A stretch of DNA of 64,000 bases from Stachybotrys elegans (taxonomy: Eukaryota; Ascomycota; Sordariomycetes; Hypocreales; Stachybotryaceae): NCBI GenBank assembly GCA_020746835.1, contig JAGPNK010000016.1:186001-250000 (forward strand). The letters run 5' to 3'. The translations under genes and the position numbers were made by a program. Under the pieces are notes generated by a model. The model was not told where the DNA came from. It saw nothing but the letters and a program-made list of their open reading frames with translations, and did no database searches. Positions 47,773 to 59,053 of the stretch are shown piece after piece (positions within the stretch are counted from its first letter, which is position 1; each line of letters begins with the position of its first letter).

Positions 47773-48838
47773 GGTTGTATTCTTGTGGTGGGATTTGAAG
47801 AGAGGTGAATGAGGTGAAGTTCAAATTAACTGCTGACAAAGTCCATTCGTACCCTGCGCCAGGCTCCTCTATCTCTATGGCTCGCTACTACTTATCTCGA
47901 TATGCGAGAGGCCATGAAATGGCAAAGCAGCGGCCATTTCAAGTTTACATCTAATGAAGATTCTTTTTCTCTTCTCAGATTAATATGGTCGCTTTGATAT
48001 AGTGTCTTGGTAGAAGATGGTTGCCATGCGTGTAGAAGCCTTGAATCTTAGAAGAGGATGTCTAAAAGTTAGAAGGAGAAGAAAAGGAAAATAAAAAGAC
48101 AATGAAGAAGAAGACGAAGAAGACGAAGAAGACAAAGGTTAGCAACCTTGCGTAGCCAAGAGCTTCTAGCCAGTCTCTGGACCTCTCTAGAATGCAGAAA
48201 AACGCATAGGTCGACCATTGACCTCTCCTTTCCGTGGCTAGAGTCAGGGTCTATAGCGGCATGGGTGATGACGCAGCAATAGACCTTCTCTGAGCCGGCC
48301 TTTGATCAGGCTTGCTAGAAGCAGCTGGTGGCTCACGGCGAGGATCCAGGTGATCCAGACCATGTCGCCTGGGAGCAGGTTGTGTCTCGCGTCCGGGCCC
48401 ACGTCCAGGCCGTTTTGGCGCAGGCCTTCCCTGACCAAATTGCTTGGGTCCAGCAACAGGTCAGGCAGCTTGGTGGCCCGCGGGATCTCCCTACCCCGAG
48501 GACTTTGCCGAGTAGTTTTGGTTGGCTATTTACCGTCGTTTCGTTTGATGAAGAGGAGAGGGTTGGATGAAGACCAGGCCTCACTTCCCTCCTTACCATC
48601 AAAGAATTGCATCATTATCATTGAAAAAAGTCTACAATCAAGCTCCATCCACAAATCTCCAACCAAACATCCGACTGTTTTATTTGTGGTTGTCCAGCCC
48701 CACACCAAGCATCTCGAGATAGCCTCACCCAACACACACGCACTTACATACCAAAAACACATTTACCAAACCCCAAACAACTCAATTCATTCTCTTCCTA
48801 CATTCTACTACTAGTGCTACCACTATGCTCCTTCCCAT
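47773..48838. other. intergenic between zinc-cluster gene and xylanase
   Basis: 1.07 kb holding the promoter of the zinc-cluster gene and the 3' flank of the xylanase. A purine-rich stretch at about 48070-48136 contains three GAAGAAGAC units. Frames here are not convincing as genes. Confidence 0.5.
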
Positions 48839-49891
48839 TTAAGCCCTAGGCACCGCCGTCGCCGCCGCCGCGCTCAACAGGCTCGAGATGCTCGTATACG
48901 CCGGCTTGGGCTGCAGATCCTCATCCCACGGCAACGCAGCGCCCTGTCCAGGGAAAACACTCGGAATCCATGAGTAACGGTCTGTATAATCCCACAAACT
49001 CAGCCCGATGCATCTCTCGACGTCTAGACACGATCCCAAGACGCTGACATAGTCATCCCCCTGCCTCGCCAGCGCATCCGCCGATGGTGGCAGACTCTCA
49101 TGCCGGATGTCGAGCTCCGTGTACGCAACATCCACCCCGAGGGCCGTGAAGCGCCGCAGCATCGTCGCCAGCGCGTCGCGCCCGGGGGTAGACCCGACGA
49201 TGAGGTGCGCCTGCAGGCCGACGCCGTCGACGCGCAGCCCGTCGGCCAGCAGCCTCTCGACGAGCGCGACCGTCGAGTCCGTCTTGGCGCCGTTGTACTC
49301 GAGGTTGTAGTCGTTGAGGTACAGCTTGACGGGGTCGCCGGCGGCGTCGGCGGCAGCCTCGGCGGCCGCAAACGCCACGTCGATGAAGGCCTCGCCCAGG
49401 ACGCGCGAGAAGACGCTGTCGCGCAGGCTGCCGTCCTCCTCCATGACCTCGTTGACCACGTCCCAGGCGTAGCACGCCCCCGCGTAGTGGTCCATGACGG
49501 CCGCGACGTGCGCCTCAATCACCTGCGTCAGTGCCGCGGCCGTCCAGCTGCCGTCGGCCACCCACCCGGGCAGCTGGCTGTGCCAGACGAGCGTGTGGCA
49601 CCGCACCAGCTGCCCGTTGCCCGCGATGAGGTCCACCGTCTGGTCCCCGGCCGAGAAGTCGAACTGGCCCTGCGACGGCTGCGTGAACTGCCACTTTTGC
49701 CCGTTGCCCGGCGTCACCTGCCCGAACATGGACGTGTCGGACAGCAGGGCCACGTACGGCTCGTCCGTCAGCTCGGGATTGTCCGTCGCCGTTCCAAAGT
49801 ACAGCTTGCCTGCTGCCACCATGAGGTCGTGCAGGTTGGCCGAAGCCGCGGGCACGAGCAGCGCCGCCGCCGTAGTAGAGGAGAGTCTCAT
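48839..49891 (-). CDS. secreted GH10 endo-beta-1,4-xylanase
   Basis: Single exon of 350 aa from ATG 49889-49891. The frame extends upstream, but only this Met gives a signal peptide (MRLSSTTAAALLVPAASA, cleavage near residue 18). The GH10 catalytic residues are plain: acid/base E148 in WDVVNEVM and nucleophile E259 in TELDIR. The rest matches the family too: FGQVTPGNGQKW, VRCHTLVWHSQLPGW, LYLNDYNLEYNGAK, GVGLQAHLIVG and the tail LSLWDYTDRYSWIP. There is no carbohydrate-binding module. The enzyme retains configuration and cleaves xylan backbones outside the cell. A TATAAA lies about 68 bp upstream of the start. A GC-rich CreA-type site further up could give glucose repression. Confidence 0.96.
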   Translation of the reverse strand: MRLSSTTAAALLVPAASANLHDLMVAAGKLYFGTATDNPELTDEPYVALLSDTSMFGQVTPGNGQKWQFTQPSQGQFDFSAGDQTVDLIAGNGQLVRCHTLVWHSQLPGWVADGSWTAAALTQVIEAHVAAVMDHYAGACYAWDVVNEVMEEDGSLRDSVFSRVLGEAFIDVAFAAAEAAADAAGDPVKLYLNDYNLEYNGAKTDSTVALVERLLADGLRVDGVGLQAHLIVGSTPGRDALATMLRRFTALGVDVAYTELDIRHESLPPSADALARQGDDYVSVLGSCLDVERCIGLSLWDYTDRYSWIPSVFPGQGAALPWDEDLQPKPAYTSISSLLSAAAATAVPRA

Positions 49892-49958
49892 GGTAAGGTA
49901 ATAGCTGAGCTTAGGGAGATATGGGCCTATCCCCCCTCGCTCACAGCATGACGATTGC

Positions 49959-49964
49959 TTTATA
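49959..49964 (-). promoter_or_regulatory. TATA box of the xylanase gene
   Basis: TATAAA on the minus strand, 68-73 bp before the xylanase ATG, in a suitable position for a fungal core promoter. Confidence 0.55.
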
Positions 49965-50030
49965 CAAAAACATCTCGGAATTGTTACTCCATTAGATGAT
50001 ACGGAGGCAGCTTGTCTGGTATAGATGGAC

Positions 50031-50036
50031 CCCCGC
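50031..50036 (-). promoter_or_regulatory. possible CreA site (GCGGGG)
   Basis: GCGGGG on the minus strand about 140 bp before the xylanase start fits SYGGRG. A single six-base match is weak evidence. Confidence 0.3.
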
Positions 50037-50414
50037 TTCATCCAACCGACAATCATGCCAATGCTGCGTGGATCCTCGGGTTTCTACCTTGGAATAGGAA
50101 ATGATGATCGAGAGCCATAAACAAGGAAAATCGGTCGTACCCGCTCTCATCAGAGGGAAACAAATCGTGTCAAACAACATGCATTGGAAAACAGATCGTG
50201 TCATATACAATGCATTGAATCTATGGTACTACAATCTTGTGTGCAGTTGCATGACTGCGTGCCAGATGCTTTGCTCCGTGGGTATGTGTGAAGAGATAAC
50301 CGCCGTGATCATGCAACGCCGAGGGCCTAGCCATATGCCTGCAACCATCCCATTCATCAATAACGCCATCCACCGTTTCTAAGACAAAGGAAATTTTCAT
50401 GTGCGCATGCCGCT

Positions 50415-53387
50415 TCATGCGGGGGTGCCGTTGCCGCGACCGGCTTCCATCTCCAGGTTCGTCGGTCGTCGTGAGATTTCCATGCTACGGCTAGGCATCC
50501 GGCCGCCCGGTGTCCTGGGGTGGGCCACGTTGACGCGGCCGGTGCGGCCCAGGATCCGGGGTGGACCGTCTTCCACGTCCGAGCCAGAGTCCTCATCGTA
50601 GCCGTAGTCGGCCAATCGGGCAAAGTAGTCGGCTAGACCGTCCACGCTGGGGGTGCCCACCACCACGTCGTACTGCGGTGGGGGCGTCATGGCCACCGAG
50701 TTCTCACCGTCGGCATCGGGGATCACCAGCTGCAGCTGAGGGACAGAGTGAGGTGGCGGCGCGGTATCGTCGTCGAAAGCCGGAGGGTTGAAGCTCGGCA
50801 CTCGAAGGAGGTGCATCGGGCGAGGTCCACCATGGATGCCGAGGCCCTCTGGGCTCGTCGGGCTCTGTGTCGTTCCCGGGACGTGGACATGCGCCGCTTG
50901 AGGAGGCGTGGGCAGGTGAGCGGAGCTCATGTCCAAGCCGGGCAGCGTGCCGGTGGATGAGCTCGGCGAGGTGACGGTGGCGACAGATGCTGCATCGGGG
51001 CAGCCGCAGGCCGATTGGAAGGCCGGGGGCTGAGAGACTGGGTTGGAGTAGGCTGGAAGATGCGTGTTGGCCTGAATGGCGCGGCAGTTGAGCACCGTAA
51101 AGGGCGAGTCGATGCTGATCTCAAAGTGCCGCCGCTTGGTACCGGAAGGATCGTCAGGATCGATGCGACTAAGACGCAGGACGATCTGACCCAGTCAGTA
51201 GAAATTCTCCGGTTGTGCGACGCAATGGAAGCTTACCTTGATCCAGTGGTACACATTGACATTCTTCCAGCTGCAGTCGGGATGCAGGGTGAGGTCCTTG
51301 TTCTTGGCCATCATCTCGCACGTCGGGAGCTGCACGTTGGCCTCAATCTCGGTCGAGCCCCAGAAGCTCTCGAGTCCCAGGTCCAGATCGCCGAGCAGGT
51401 TCTCGGTGGGCTCCGGCAGAGGCTCGGGCGCCGCCTGCCGCCTCGACGCCTCAAGCGCGCGTCGCTGCGTCGCCATCTCGCGAGCCTCTCGTCGCTGGTC
51501 TCGGGACAGCTCTCCGCCGCGCAGGGTTCTCATGTCCGAAGTGGCCCAGGTGTCGTCGAGCGGCTTGCCGGCCGACTTTTCCAGCAGCAGGATCTTGCGG
51601 CCCGGGTCTCTCCTGGTAACTCGCCTGTCGTTGGTCCAGTACTCGACCGACTCGGTCACGTAAACCCTAAGCTTGTGAATTTGGACCTTGGCGAGGGGCG
51701 TCAGCTTAAAGGCGATGGGGATCTTGCTCCCGATGGGGAAGCTCTTGCCCGAGATGACAATGTCGTAGTGGAGCTGGTCCTCCCACTGCCTCGAGATGGA
51801 GATGGGCTCCGTCATCTCGAGCGACAGCTGGTCGGGGATGCGGGCAATGAGGACCTCCTTGGTGCCGTGCAGGTTGGGCTTGAAGGCTCCGGCGCGGTCG
51901 ACGGTGGCGTGCAGCTCCCACTTGACGGATCCGTATTGAAGCTTGGCCGTCTCGAGCTGGTGGTGGTCGATGGGGAGCTCAAACGAGTAGTCGTAGACGC
52001 CGGGGTAGAAGACCTTGAAGCCCTTGGCCTGGGTCTGCGAGGTGGTGGCCTGGGGCCCGTCACCCTTGCCGAAGCTGCGCGACTGCACGTTCTGGAGGGA
52101 TAGGCGCTTGAGGTCCTTGGCCGTCATGCTGCCGGCGGGGGCTCCCAGGACGGCGGTGGTGGGCGCCAGGCCCTGCAGGACCGAGAGGTTGGAGTTGCTG
52201 CCGTTGCATGACGACTCCTTGAGCTTGTAGGTGCATTGGTTGCCATAGTCCGACTCCCAGCCGTCGTACATGGCATTGAAGAAGGTCAGGACCTGGGTGC
52301 GCAGGCTCTCCTCCTCAAACAGCTCCTGCTTGAGGGGAGGGATGCCCTCGGGCCACTCGGTGCGGGCGCGACCGACGAGCTTGAGCTGAACGGCCTTGAT
52401 CTTGACATTCTTGCTGACGCTGAGTCGCAGCTTGCCTCGGAGCAGGGCGGTGCCGTGCTGGGTCTGGCGGCGGGAGGAGCGGCTGTCGTGGTCGAAGCCG
52501 GAGAGGAAGACGGTGGGCTCGGCGAGGAGAATCGAGCAGGAGACGCCGCTGCCCGAGGCGACGGGCTTGGGGACCTCGGTGACGACGGACGAGGCGGACG
52601 ACTTGGCCGAAGCGGGCGGTGGGCGTACGGTGACGACGCCGGAGCCGCGACCACGGCCGGCGGCGGAGAGGGAGCTGGAGGTGTTGTGGCCGTAGCCGGT
52701 GTAGGGAGGCACGGCGATTCTGGCAGCCATGCTGGATGCGGCGATTGGGAAGGTAGCAGACCTGGGTGAGGAAGCGAGGAGAGGAATGCTTTCGGCAGCG
52801 AAAGCGCCGGAATCGTGAGCGGTGGCAGAGTGCACACCAGGGACGGAGGAGGTTGAGTGGGAGCTGAAACGTCTAGGGTCCTCTGAGTAAGAATGATCCT
52901 GGCTGCTAATGCTGCGGACGTGGTGGTGGTGGGTGCGGCAGGGCTGCTGGTATTGCTGACAATCCTGCTGGTACGACGGCGGGGGCGAGCGAGCCAGATC
53001 CTGCTCTGGCTCTGACGATGGTGATGATGGTTGCGCTAAGCCTGCTAGTGCGAGCGTGCGTGGTCGTACGCGTGAGTGGTGACGACAGGTTTCGGAAGTG
53101 CTGGATTGAGCGGGAATAGAGGAGGAGGAGGGAAAAGAAGAGGAAGATGGTTCACCGTTGTTGTGAGCTAGAGGGGCGGCCAAGTCGGCATTGAGGGATG
53201 AGAGGACTGATGCCGGTGCCGATGCTGACCTGGAAGCTGCTAGTGGCAGTGGCAGAGACAGGCCCGATGCTGGGAGCGCCCTGGGCAGATGTGGTGGTTG
53301 ATTATGCTGTTGCTGTGCCGCTAGCGAGGCTTGGGCATCTGGGGTGTCTTGGGTGGCAGCGTCTGGGCCTTGGGGGCCGGGGTGCAT
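50415..53387 (-). CDS. alpha-arrestin (ART-type) with two PPxY motifs
   Basis: Exon 1 is 53387-51237 and exon 2 is 51185-50415. The 51-nt intron (GTAAGC donor, ACTGAC branch, GTCAG acceptor) joins VYHWIK to IVLRLSRID. The product is 973 aa if the ATG at 53385-53387 is used. Arrestin N- and C-type beta domains span about residues 275-760. Segments include ILLAEPTVFLSGFD, GKLRLSVSKNVKIKAVQLKLVG, GVYDYSFELPID and SFPIGSKIPIAFKLTPLAK. PPxY motifs are at 136-139 (PPSY) and 886-889 (PPQY). They would recruit an Rsp5-type ubiquitin ligase for nutrient-transporter endocytosis. The N-terminal 270 residues are disordered and Ser/Gln/His-rich. The start is uncertain: ATG 52728-52730 (MAARIAVPPY) is an alternative. 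The frame touches the upstream ORF at a TAATG. Confidence 0.85.
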
Positions 53388-54349
53388 TAATTCGGGGGCA
53401 GTGGCAGAGCAGTGTGGTGCAGCGTGGGCTTGGTGCGGGCAGTTAGAGATGGGACTGGGCTGGTAGCGCTGATGACGGGTCCCAATAACGTCATACGTCG
53501 GGGGGTCGGATTTGGTGGGATCCCTGTCGCGGCGACCACGGCGGCGGAGGTCGGCTCACAGTGTGCTTGGGCTGGTGGAGCCTCGGCAGCCGTTCCAGCC
53601 GTGGAGGTGTTGGAGGTGTTGGAGGTGCTGGTGCTAGCTCTGGGAGGAGAGGAAGAATGTGAAGAAATGGCGGTGGCGGCAGAAGCATCGAGGCGCTCGC
53701 CAGCGAGGGCGACGGGAGGTGCGGCAGTGGCTGCTTGACAGTCAGCTGGAGTGGAGGACGCGGCAACAGCTCCATTTGTCGTCTGGCTCGTCGTCGGCCT
53801 GGTGGTGGCTGTAGAGTTGTTCTTAGTGCTCAGGCTGTGGGCGACGAATGAAGCAAATAGCTTTCCTAGCACCGGCCTTAGCGACGAGGAGCTCGACGGA
53901 GACTCGTCGCTGGGGTTGTGCTGGTGGCCGTAGTGGCTCTGCATCTGGGCTTCCTCCTCGAGCTGCTGCCGCCGCTGCTGCTGCTGTTGTACGCGGCGCT
54001 GGAACTGGAGCGCGGCGCTGCGCTGGCGGCGGAGCTGGGGCTGGCTGGGTTTCCTCTTGCTCTTGCGCGCCTTGGACCGGTCGGAGCTGATGAGGTCCTT
54101 TCGGAGATCTCGTGGAATGTAGCCAGAGGGGTAGGTGACGATGTGGATGGCGTGCGGGCGAGCTCTCCTGGGGCCGATCAAGGGGACGGGGAAGCCCTCG
54201 GCGTCGGCTGCGGCTCTGCCATTGCTGCTGCTTCTGCTGTCGTCGGAGGGCGTGGCGGTTGCGCGGCGGTAGTAGATGTTGCCGCAGGCGCTGTTCCAGG
54301 TGCTCGGGCTCCGGGTCGTCGACGACGGCTGTGTGGCTACCTCGGGCAT
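53387..54349 (-). CDS. hypothetical protein, 320 aa, directly upstream of the arrestin
   Basis: Single frame from ATG 54347-54349. The N-terminal half looks like a real conserved fungal protein: CGNIYYRRATATP, FPVPLIGPRRARPHAIHIVTYP and SGYIPRDLRKDL. A basic Arg/Gln region with poly-Gln (QQQQQRRQQ) and a Ser/Thr/Ala/Pro-rich low-complexity tail follow. Its TAA at 53389-53387 overlaps the arrestin ATG by one base (TAATG), and the two frames differ by two. No spacer exists for a separate arrestin promoter, so the two may be one bicistronic message, one fused gene with an undetected intron, or two genes where the arrestin start lies further downstream. The tail from about residue 200 could then be leader rather than protein. 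The function is unknown. Confidence 0.6.
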   Translation of the reverse strand: MPEVATQPSSTTRSPSTWNSACGNIYYRRATATPSDDSRSSSNGRAAADAEGFPVPLIGPRRARPHAIHIVTYPSGYIPRDLRKDLISSDRSKARKSKRKPSQPQLRRQRSAALQFQRRVQQQQQRRQQLEEEAQMQSHYGHQHNPSDESPSSSSSLRPVLGKLFASFVAHSLSTKNNSTATTRPTTSQTTNGAVAASSTPADCQAATAAPPVALAGERLDASAATAISSHSSSPPRASTSTSNTSNTSTAGTAAEAPPAQAHCEPTSAAVVAATGIPPNPTPRRMTLLGPVISATSPVPSLTARTKPTLHHTALPLPPN

Positions 54350-55100
54350 TGTTGAGACGAGAGCCCAACAATGGCTGTTGGAGAGTTGAGGAAATCGGGT
54401 GGACGGAGAGTGGTGACAATGCAACAGATTCGGTGTGGACAAGATGAAGAGGATGCAGATCAATGCTTTTAATAAGAGGCAGAAAGAGCACCAGGGTCTG
54501 GCGCGTAGTAAGATGGGAAAGTTGGTCGGAGGTGTAGATCAAGGCAGGGAAGGAGCGGCAGGGTAGCACTAATAATAATGTGGCAGGCAAACAAAAGGTG
54601 CTGATGAGAAGGTATAATAGAATGCAGGTATGGAGAAGGACGAGGTGAGGACGAGGGCGAAATGATATGGTCGATGTGAGGCTGGACCGAGCTCAGATTA
54701 CCGCCATACCAGTGATTGCACGCAGCTGGATGGATGCAAAGCGGAAACGGTCTCCAGGCACGCCTTGGGCCGGGCGAGATGAGGTGCACTTGAGCCACGA
54801 AACAACGGTGAGGTCGTAGTGGCCCGATGGTAATAATGAAGCGTGCAAACCCACCACGACGCACGGATAGCAAAGTGCCGGGGCGTGAAGCGGATTGGGG
54901 ACGGGGACCAGACCAAGGGAGGGGGCGTAAGGCGTGCAGAGGAAACCCGAGGAGACCAAGAGGAAGGGTCGGCGAGGTGGTGTTATGTGGATGTGGCTGG
55001 ACTCATCCAGAACCACGGTGTTGCGGTTGTTGCGTCTTGCTTCTCGAGGTAACGAATGTGATTTGGCTGGTGGCTTGATTGCCCTGCCCAGACAAAACAC

Positions 55101-55178
55101 AAGCACCAAGCAAGCACCAAGCACCAAGCAAGAACCAAGCAATGCAATGCCAACGCTTGCCAACGCTTGCCAACGCTG
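55101..55178. repeat. two adjacent short tandem repeats
   Basis: At 55101-55140 GCACCAA/GCAA units recur. At 55149-55178 the decamer GCCAACGCTT recurs almost three times. Both lie upstream of the 320-aa gene's start. Confidence 0.75.
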
Positions 55179-58100
55179 GATGGCGCGCCGCCTTGCTGGG
55201 CCAGCGAATGACCCCAAGACCAAGAAACAAAAAGGCTTTTGGAGCTAGGTAGGCGGCAGGGCCGGGGGTCCGTCTGGTCCAGGTTGAAGCCAGCGCAGGC
55301 CCGGTGTGGGTTCTGGGATCCGCGATCAGGGGGAGGTGATTGGGCCGCGAGGGGCGGGAAGATGGTTTCCCCTTGTCGGAAGACCAGGGTTTACGATGGG
55401 GTGAGGTGAGGGAGGCGTGCCGGATCGGTGAAAGGATGACAAAGAAAGGCGGGCAGACGAGACGGGATGGAAGCCAACGGCTCGGGTATATGAGGGCATA
55501 TCTATGGGCATGATTGGACAGTGGATGGGGGAAATGCTCACGCGGACACCTATCTGCACGCCGCCTGTTGACTTGTCTCGTCACCCCCGGCGGCTGGTCT
55601 GGTCTGGTCGAGTGCCGGCCGAGCAGCTGGACGGATGGCACATGCCATGTCGCAGACCAAGTACCAGGTGGTAGGCTGTAGTAGTACCACGCTCGCGGGC
55701 ATAATGTGGGCGGGGAGACCGAACGGGTTTGGGGTTAGGCGAGCATCAGAAACACTCGATACAGAATTTACCTATTGCGGCGGCCTGGACGTGAGTCGTC
55801 CGGAAGCGAAGCTCCAGCTGGTAATATCCCTTCCACCTTCCACGGAGCAAGCAGAGGGTCGTGCGCCCGAGTCAAGTGGAGATTGCGCAGGCTCTAGAAA
55901 CAGCTCTAGAAGGCTTAGAAGGTCCTCTGGCATGAACAAGTGATGCGAAGCACGGGTCGGTTTCGACCGACTGACTCCCTTGTGAAATGACGGGCCTTTT
56001 CGAGTCGTGGACCCTGAATGACGATGCCGTCAGTCGCCCGGTAGTAGGATGGGCTGCCGGTCTAGGAAATTCCCATTAAAAAGATGCAACCGCAACCAAG
56101 CAACCATGAGAGAAAAAGGTTGTGTGGATCCACAAAATCGGTGTGCCTTTTTTTTTAAGGGAAGCGCCTACGACTCCAAGACAATGCACACCCTCCACCC
56201 GAACAAGGAAGCATTAAAAAAAAAAAGCGATGAACCCGGGATTAAAAACTGGACAGGGAGGTGTGGGACACGATCAAAGAAAAACGGCGGTCCCAAGATC
56301 AGCGCACGACGTGCCTGTGTCGTGTGTCCGGATACGGAGGTCAAGGAACAAAAGATCAACAACAAAATGCAAACCAGACAGAGTATGTATGTATGCACAA
56401 AGAGCAAATCCCGCATGGCAGGGGTTCTTTTTCTCCTTTGGGGGTGACTGGCTTCCTTTGCATGCCGAGAGATCCGCAGCGTCGCCTCAATTGCCGGCAG
56501 CCTTCACCACTCTGATGCTGATACTGCTTTTTCGTATCTACATTATGTGCAGTACAGAGAGAGTGGGCGGTTTGGGCACATGAGCACTTGCACTTTGCAT
56601 CTCCAGAAAGAAAAGTGCGGGGACGGAGGGGCGTGTGTCCTGGTTCAGACCCATGCATCCATCATGCATGCATGCGCAGCAGCAGAGAGAGACATTTCAT
56701 CAACACGAGACCGCTCACGATTCTTTGCTTCGGTCTGTCTATCTGTTTTGACTCGTCTGGTTCATCTCAGCAGATGCTCGCAGAAACCCTTGTTCCAGCC
56801 CTTGTCCCTCGCCCGTCTCCCCTTCTGCTGAAGGAATTATCAGGTATTCACGCACGCAGCCTAGACCTTTCCTCCCTGTCCAGAGACATCCATGCCCCTC
56901 CCCGGCCCCGGTGATCGACATGACGCTGATGATGTCGTGGCCGCCCGCCCCAGGTCCGGACGGAACGCTGCCAGTCCGGCTTCATTGGACAATCGTAGCC
57001 CATTGTCAGTTGGCGCAAAGCGTCGAGTACAGACGCATGCCCCTCCAATCCCCTCTCTTCTCCTCTCCTCTCTTCGCGTCCCCTCGCGCCTTTTTGTACA
57101 GTATCCTGGCCCATTGACCTCGCCCTGCCTCCCCACCGCCAACTTCCACCTCCTCGTAGCACGGGCCCATTCCGGAGCTCTTGTTCGCCCTACAAACAAA
57201 CAATACACGGCACATCCCTCCGTCTCCCCATTCTCTTAGTACCAAAGAGGAAACACCTGTCCAACAAGAAGCAAACAAACACCATCATCTCCCAGCGGCA
57301 TTCTCCTTCAGCCCACAGCGACACGCAATCACCGACTTCTACATTCCTACTCTCCCAATCTTCCACCGCCAGCTGAAAACCAGAATGCTCCATCTGGGTC
57401 CAGCCCTATCCTTGTTTCAGGCCGCCGTTCGCCCTACTTCTAATATATGTATGCTTCTTTCTCACAACTAACCATGACCTTGACCATGACCATGAAGGAA
57501 ATTGCATGCATTGGCTTGTGCCAGGTTTCACGCCTGCTAGCCTTCCCTCCCTCTCTTTCCACTCTCTCTTTCCACTCTCTTGATTTTCGGTCCATCCGAC
57601 ACTCCCCGTGCTCCCAAAACCCTACTAACAGCACATTGACATTTTTTCCCTCTCTCTAAAATTCCTTCTAGTCCTTCTAATCTGCCTTCTGGCGCATGCC
57701 TCGACTCGTGTGCCATCATGGGGGAAAATTGGACTTGCCTACTAGGATAACAAGGGCCGACGTCATCCTTGGCCTTCCTTGGTTTTCATCTTCACTTGCA
57801 ATCCTCCTTGTATGTATGTTTTCTTGGCTTGGCACATGGGACACGGCGCGCGCGTACGTAGCAAAAAGCACAACCTATTGAAATGATAGATAAAAATAAA
57901 CAAAAAACACTACAATCCAGGGCATGTTTTCCACAAATTCAAAAGGATCCGCACGTCGCCAAGCAGATGCCGCATCCGACATACACTGAGTTTCTTTCGG
58001 TTCGGCACCCTGCTTGCCGCTCTGCCTTGCTTGGCTTCCATCACCAGCCACTCTCTCTTCGTCTCCTTTCGTACAACCCTTCCCTTTGCGGCCGCTACAA

Positions 58101-58775
58101 GACCCCCTGATACGATCATGATGCCGCAGTAGCGCGCGTGGCTGGCGCACCGGGTTCTGGCTGAGAGAACCTGTTCGACTCGTCATGGAACCCCGAATTT
58201 GCAGGTTTTCCATGTTTCACCGTCCCGCTTCGGAGCTGTGTTGATACCTGCAAACAAACCCACGGTTATTATTGATCAATCCTTATTCCCTGTAGCACAA
58301 GCCTGTCAAACCACGATTCGCCGCCTATTCCGATGATCCCGCCATTGGCCCCCTGTTCCAAGACATCTCCGAACCTACTCCGTGGGAGGTGATCCTCTGT
58401 CAAAATTGTCTGGTACCACGGCAATTCACCTGGACTTTCTGCAGATCGAATAGTGTAATCGCAATCCCGATCCTTCCTCTCAGCTTGCATCAAGGTGAGC
58501 CGCGTTGCCGGTTCCGTCCCGTCATCCATCCGGTTAATTTCTTGCCAATTGCTTTCTGTCCTAGCCAAAGCTTGTTCTCTCTGACTGTCGGCCGCACGGG
58601 ATGCAGATCTTCTTTCCGTTATAGCGGTCGGCCTGCTCCATGTCTGACGCAATCCTCTACGTGGCGAGATATTGAGTTCATCTGGACCACAGTATACGCA
58701 GCACCCTCGTCATCTTGTGAAAACCCTCATGTTGCTTGTCATTCTGCTCCGGTTCTTCCTTGATAGCTATTCTGG

Positions 58776-59053
58776 CAAGCGGGGGACAAAAATAACAGGA
58801 CTGCAAATTAGCTAGGTAGCCTACACAACGCTCCCTACTATATACTACCACACACAGAGTATTACCATAACTTCTATGCAATACTGCAACTGTATTTCTG
58901 CATTAAAATTAATTTTGAGGCTATTTCTGAATAGCTAGAGTCTTGCTTTACCATAGAGTTATTTTTCTCTTATTTTCTAGTTGATTTTATCCTGTCTGGC
59001 GTTAAATTGATGCTGATATTATTTGCAGTCCCGTTATTTTTGTCCCCCGCTTG
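58776..59053. mobile_element. 278-bp MITE-like element with 33-bp terminal inverted repeats
   Basis: 58776-58808 and the reverse complement of 59021-59053 agree at 32 of 33 positions (one A/G difference at base 22). The repeats start CAAGCGGGGGAC. The 212 bp between them are AT-rich and have no coding frame. A 5-bp direct repeat TCTGG lies at 58771-58775 and 59054-59058, a plausible target-site duplication. Size, ends and lack of coding match a non-autonomous miniature inverted-repeat element. The superfamily is unclear: a TA duplication slightly further out would suggest Tc1/mariner-pogo, while 5-bp duplications are rare. The terminal repeats are not the Fusarium mimp sequence. Confidence 0.85.

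Noticed and set aside
48302..48814. 170-codon plus-strand frame between the regulator and the xylanase
   Set aside because: Low-complexity C-terminal half rich in Thr, His, Asn and Pro; I found no motif or homologous pattern.
49100..49951. 283-codon frame antisense to the xylanase
   Set aside because: Shadow of a GC-rich coding region whose GH10 motifs are on the opposite strand.
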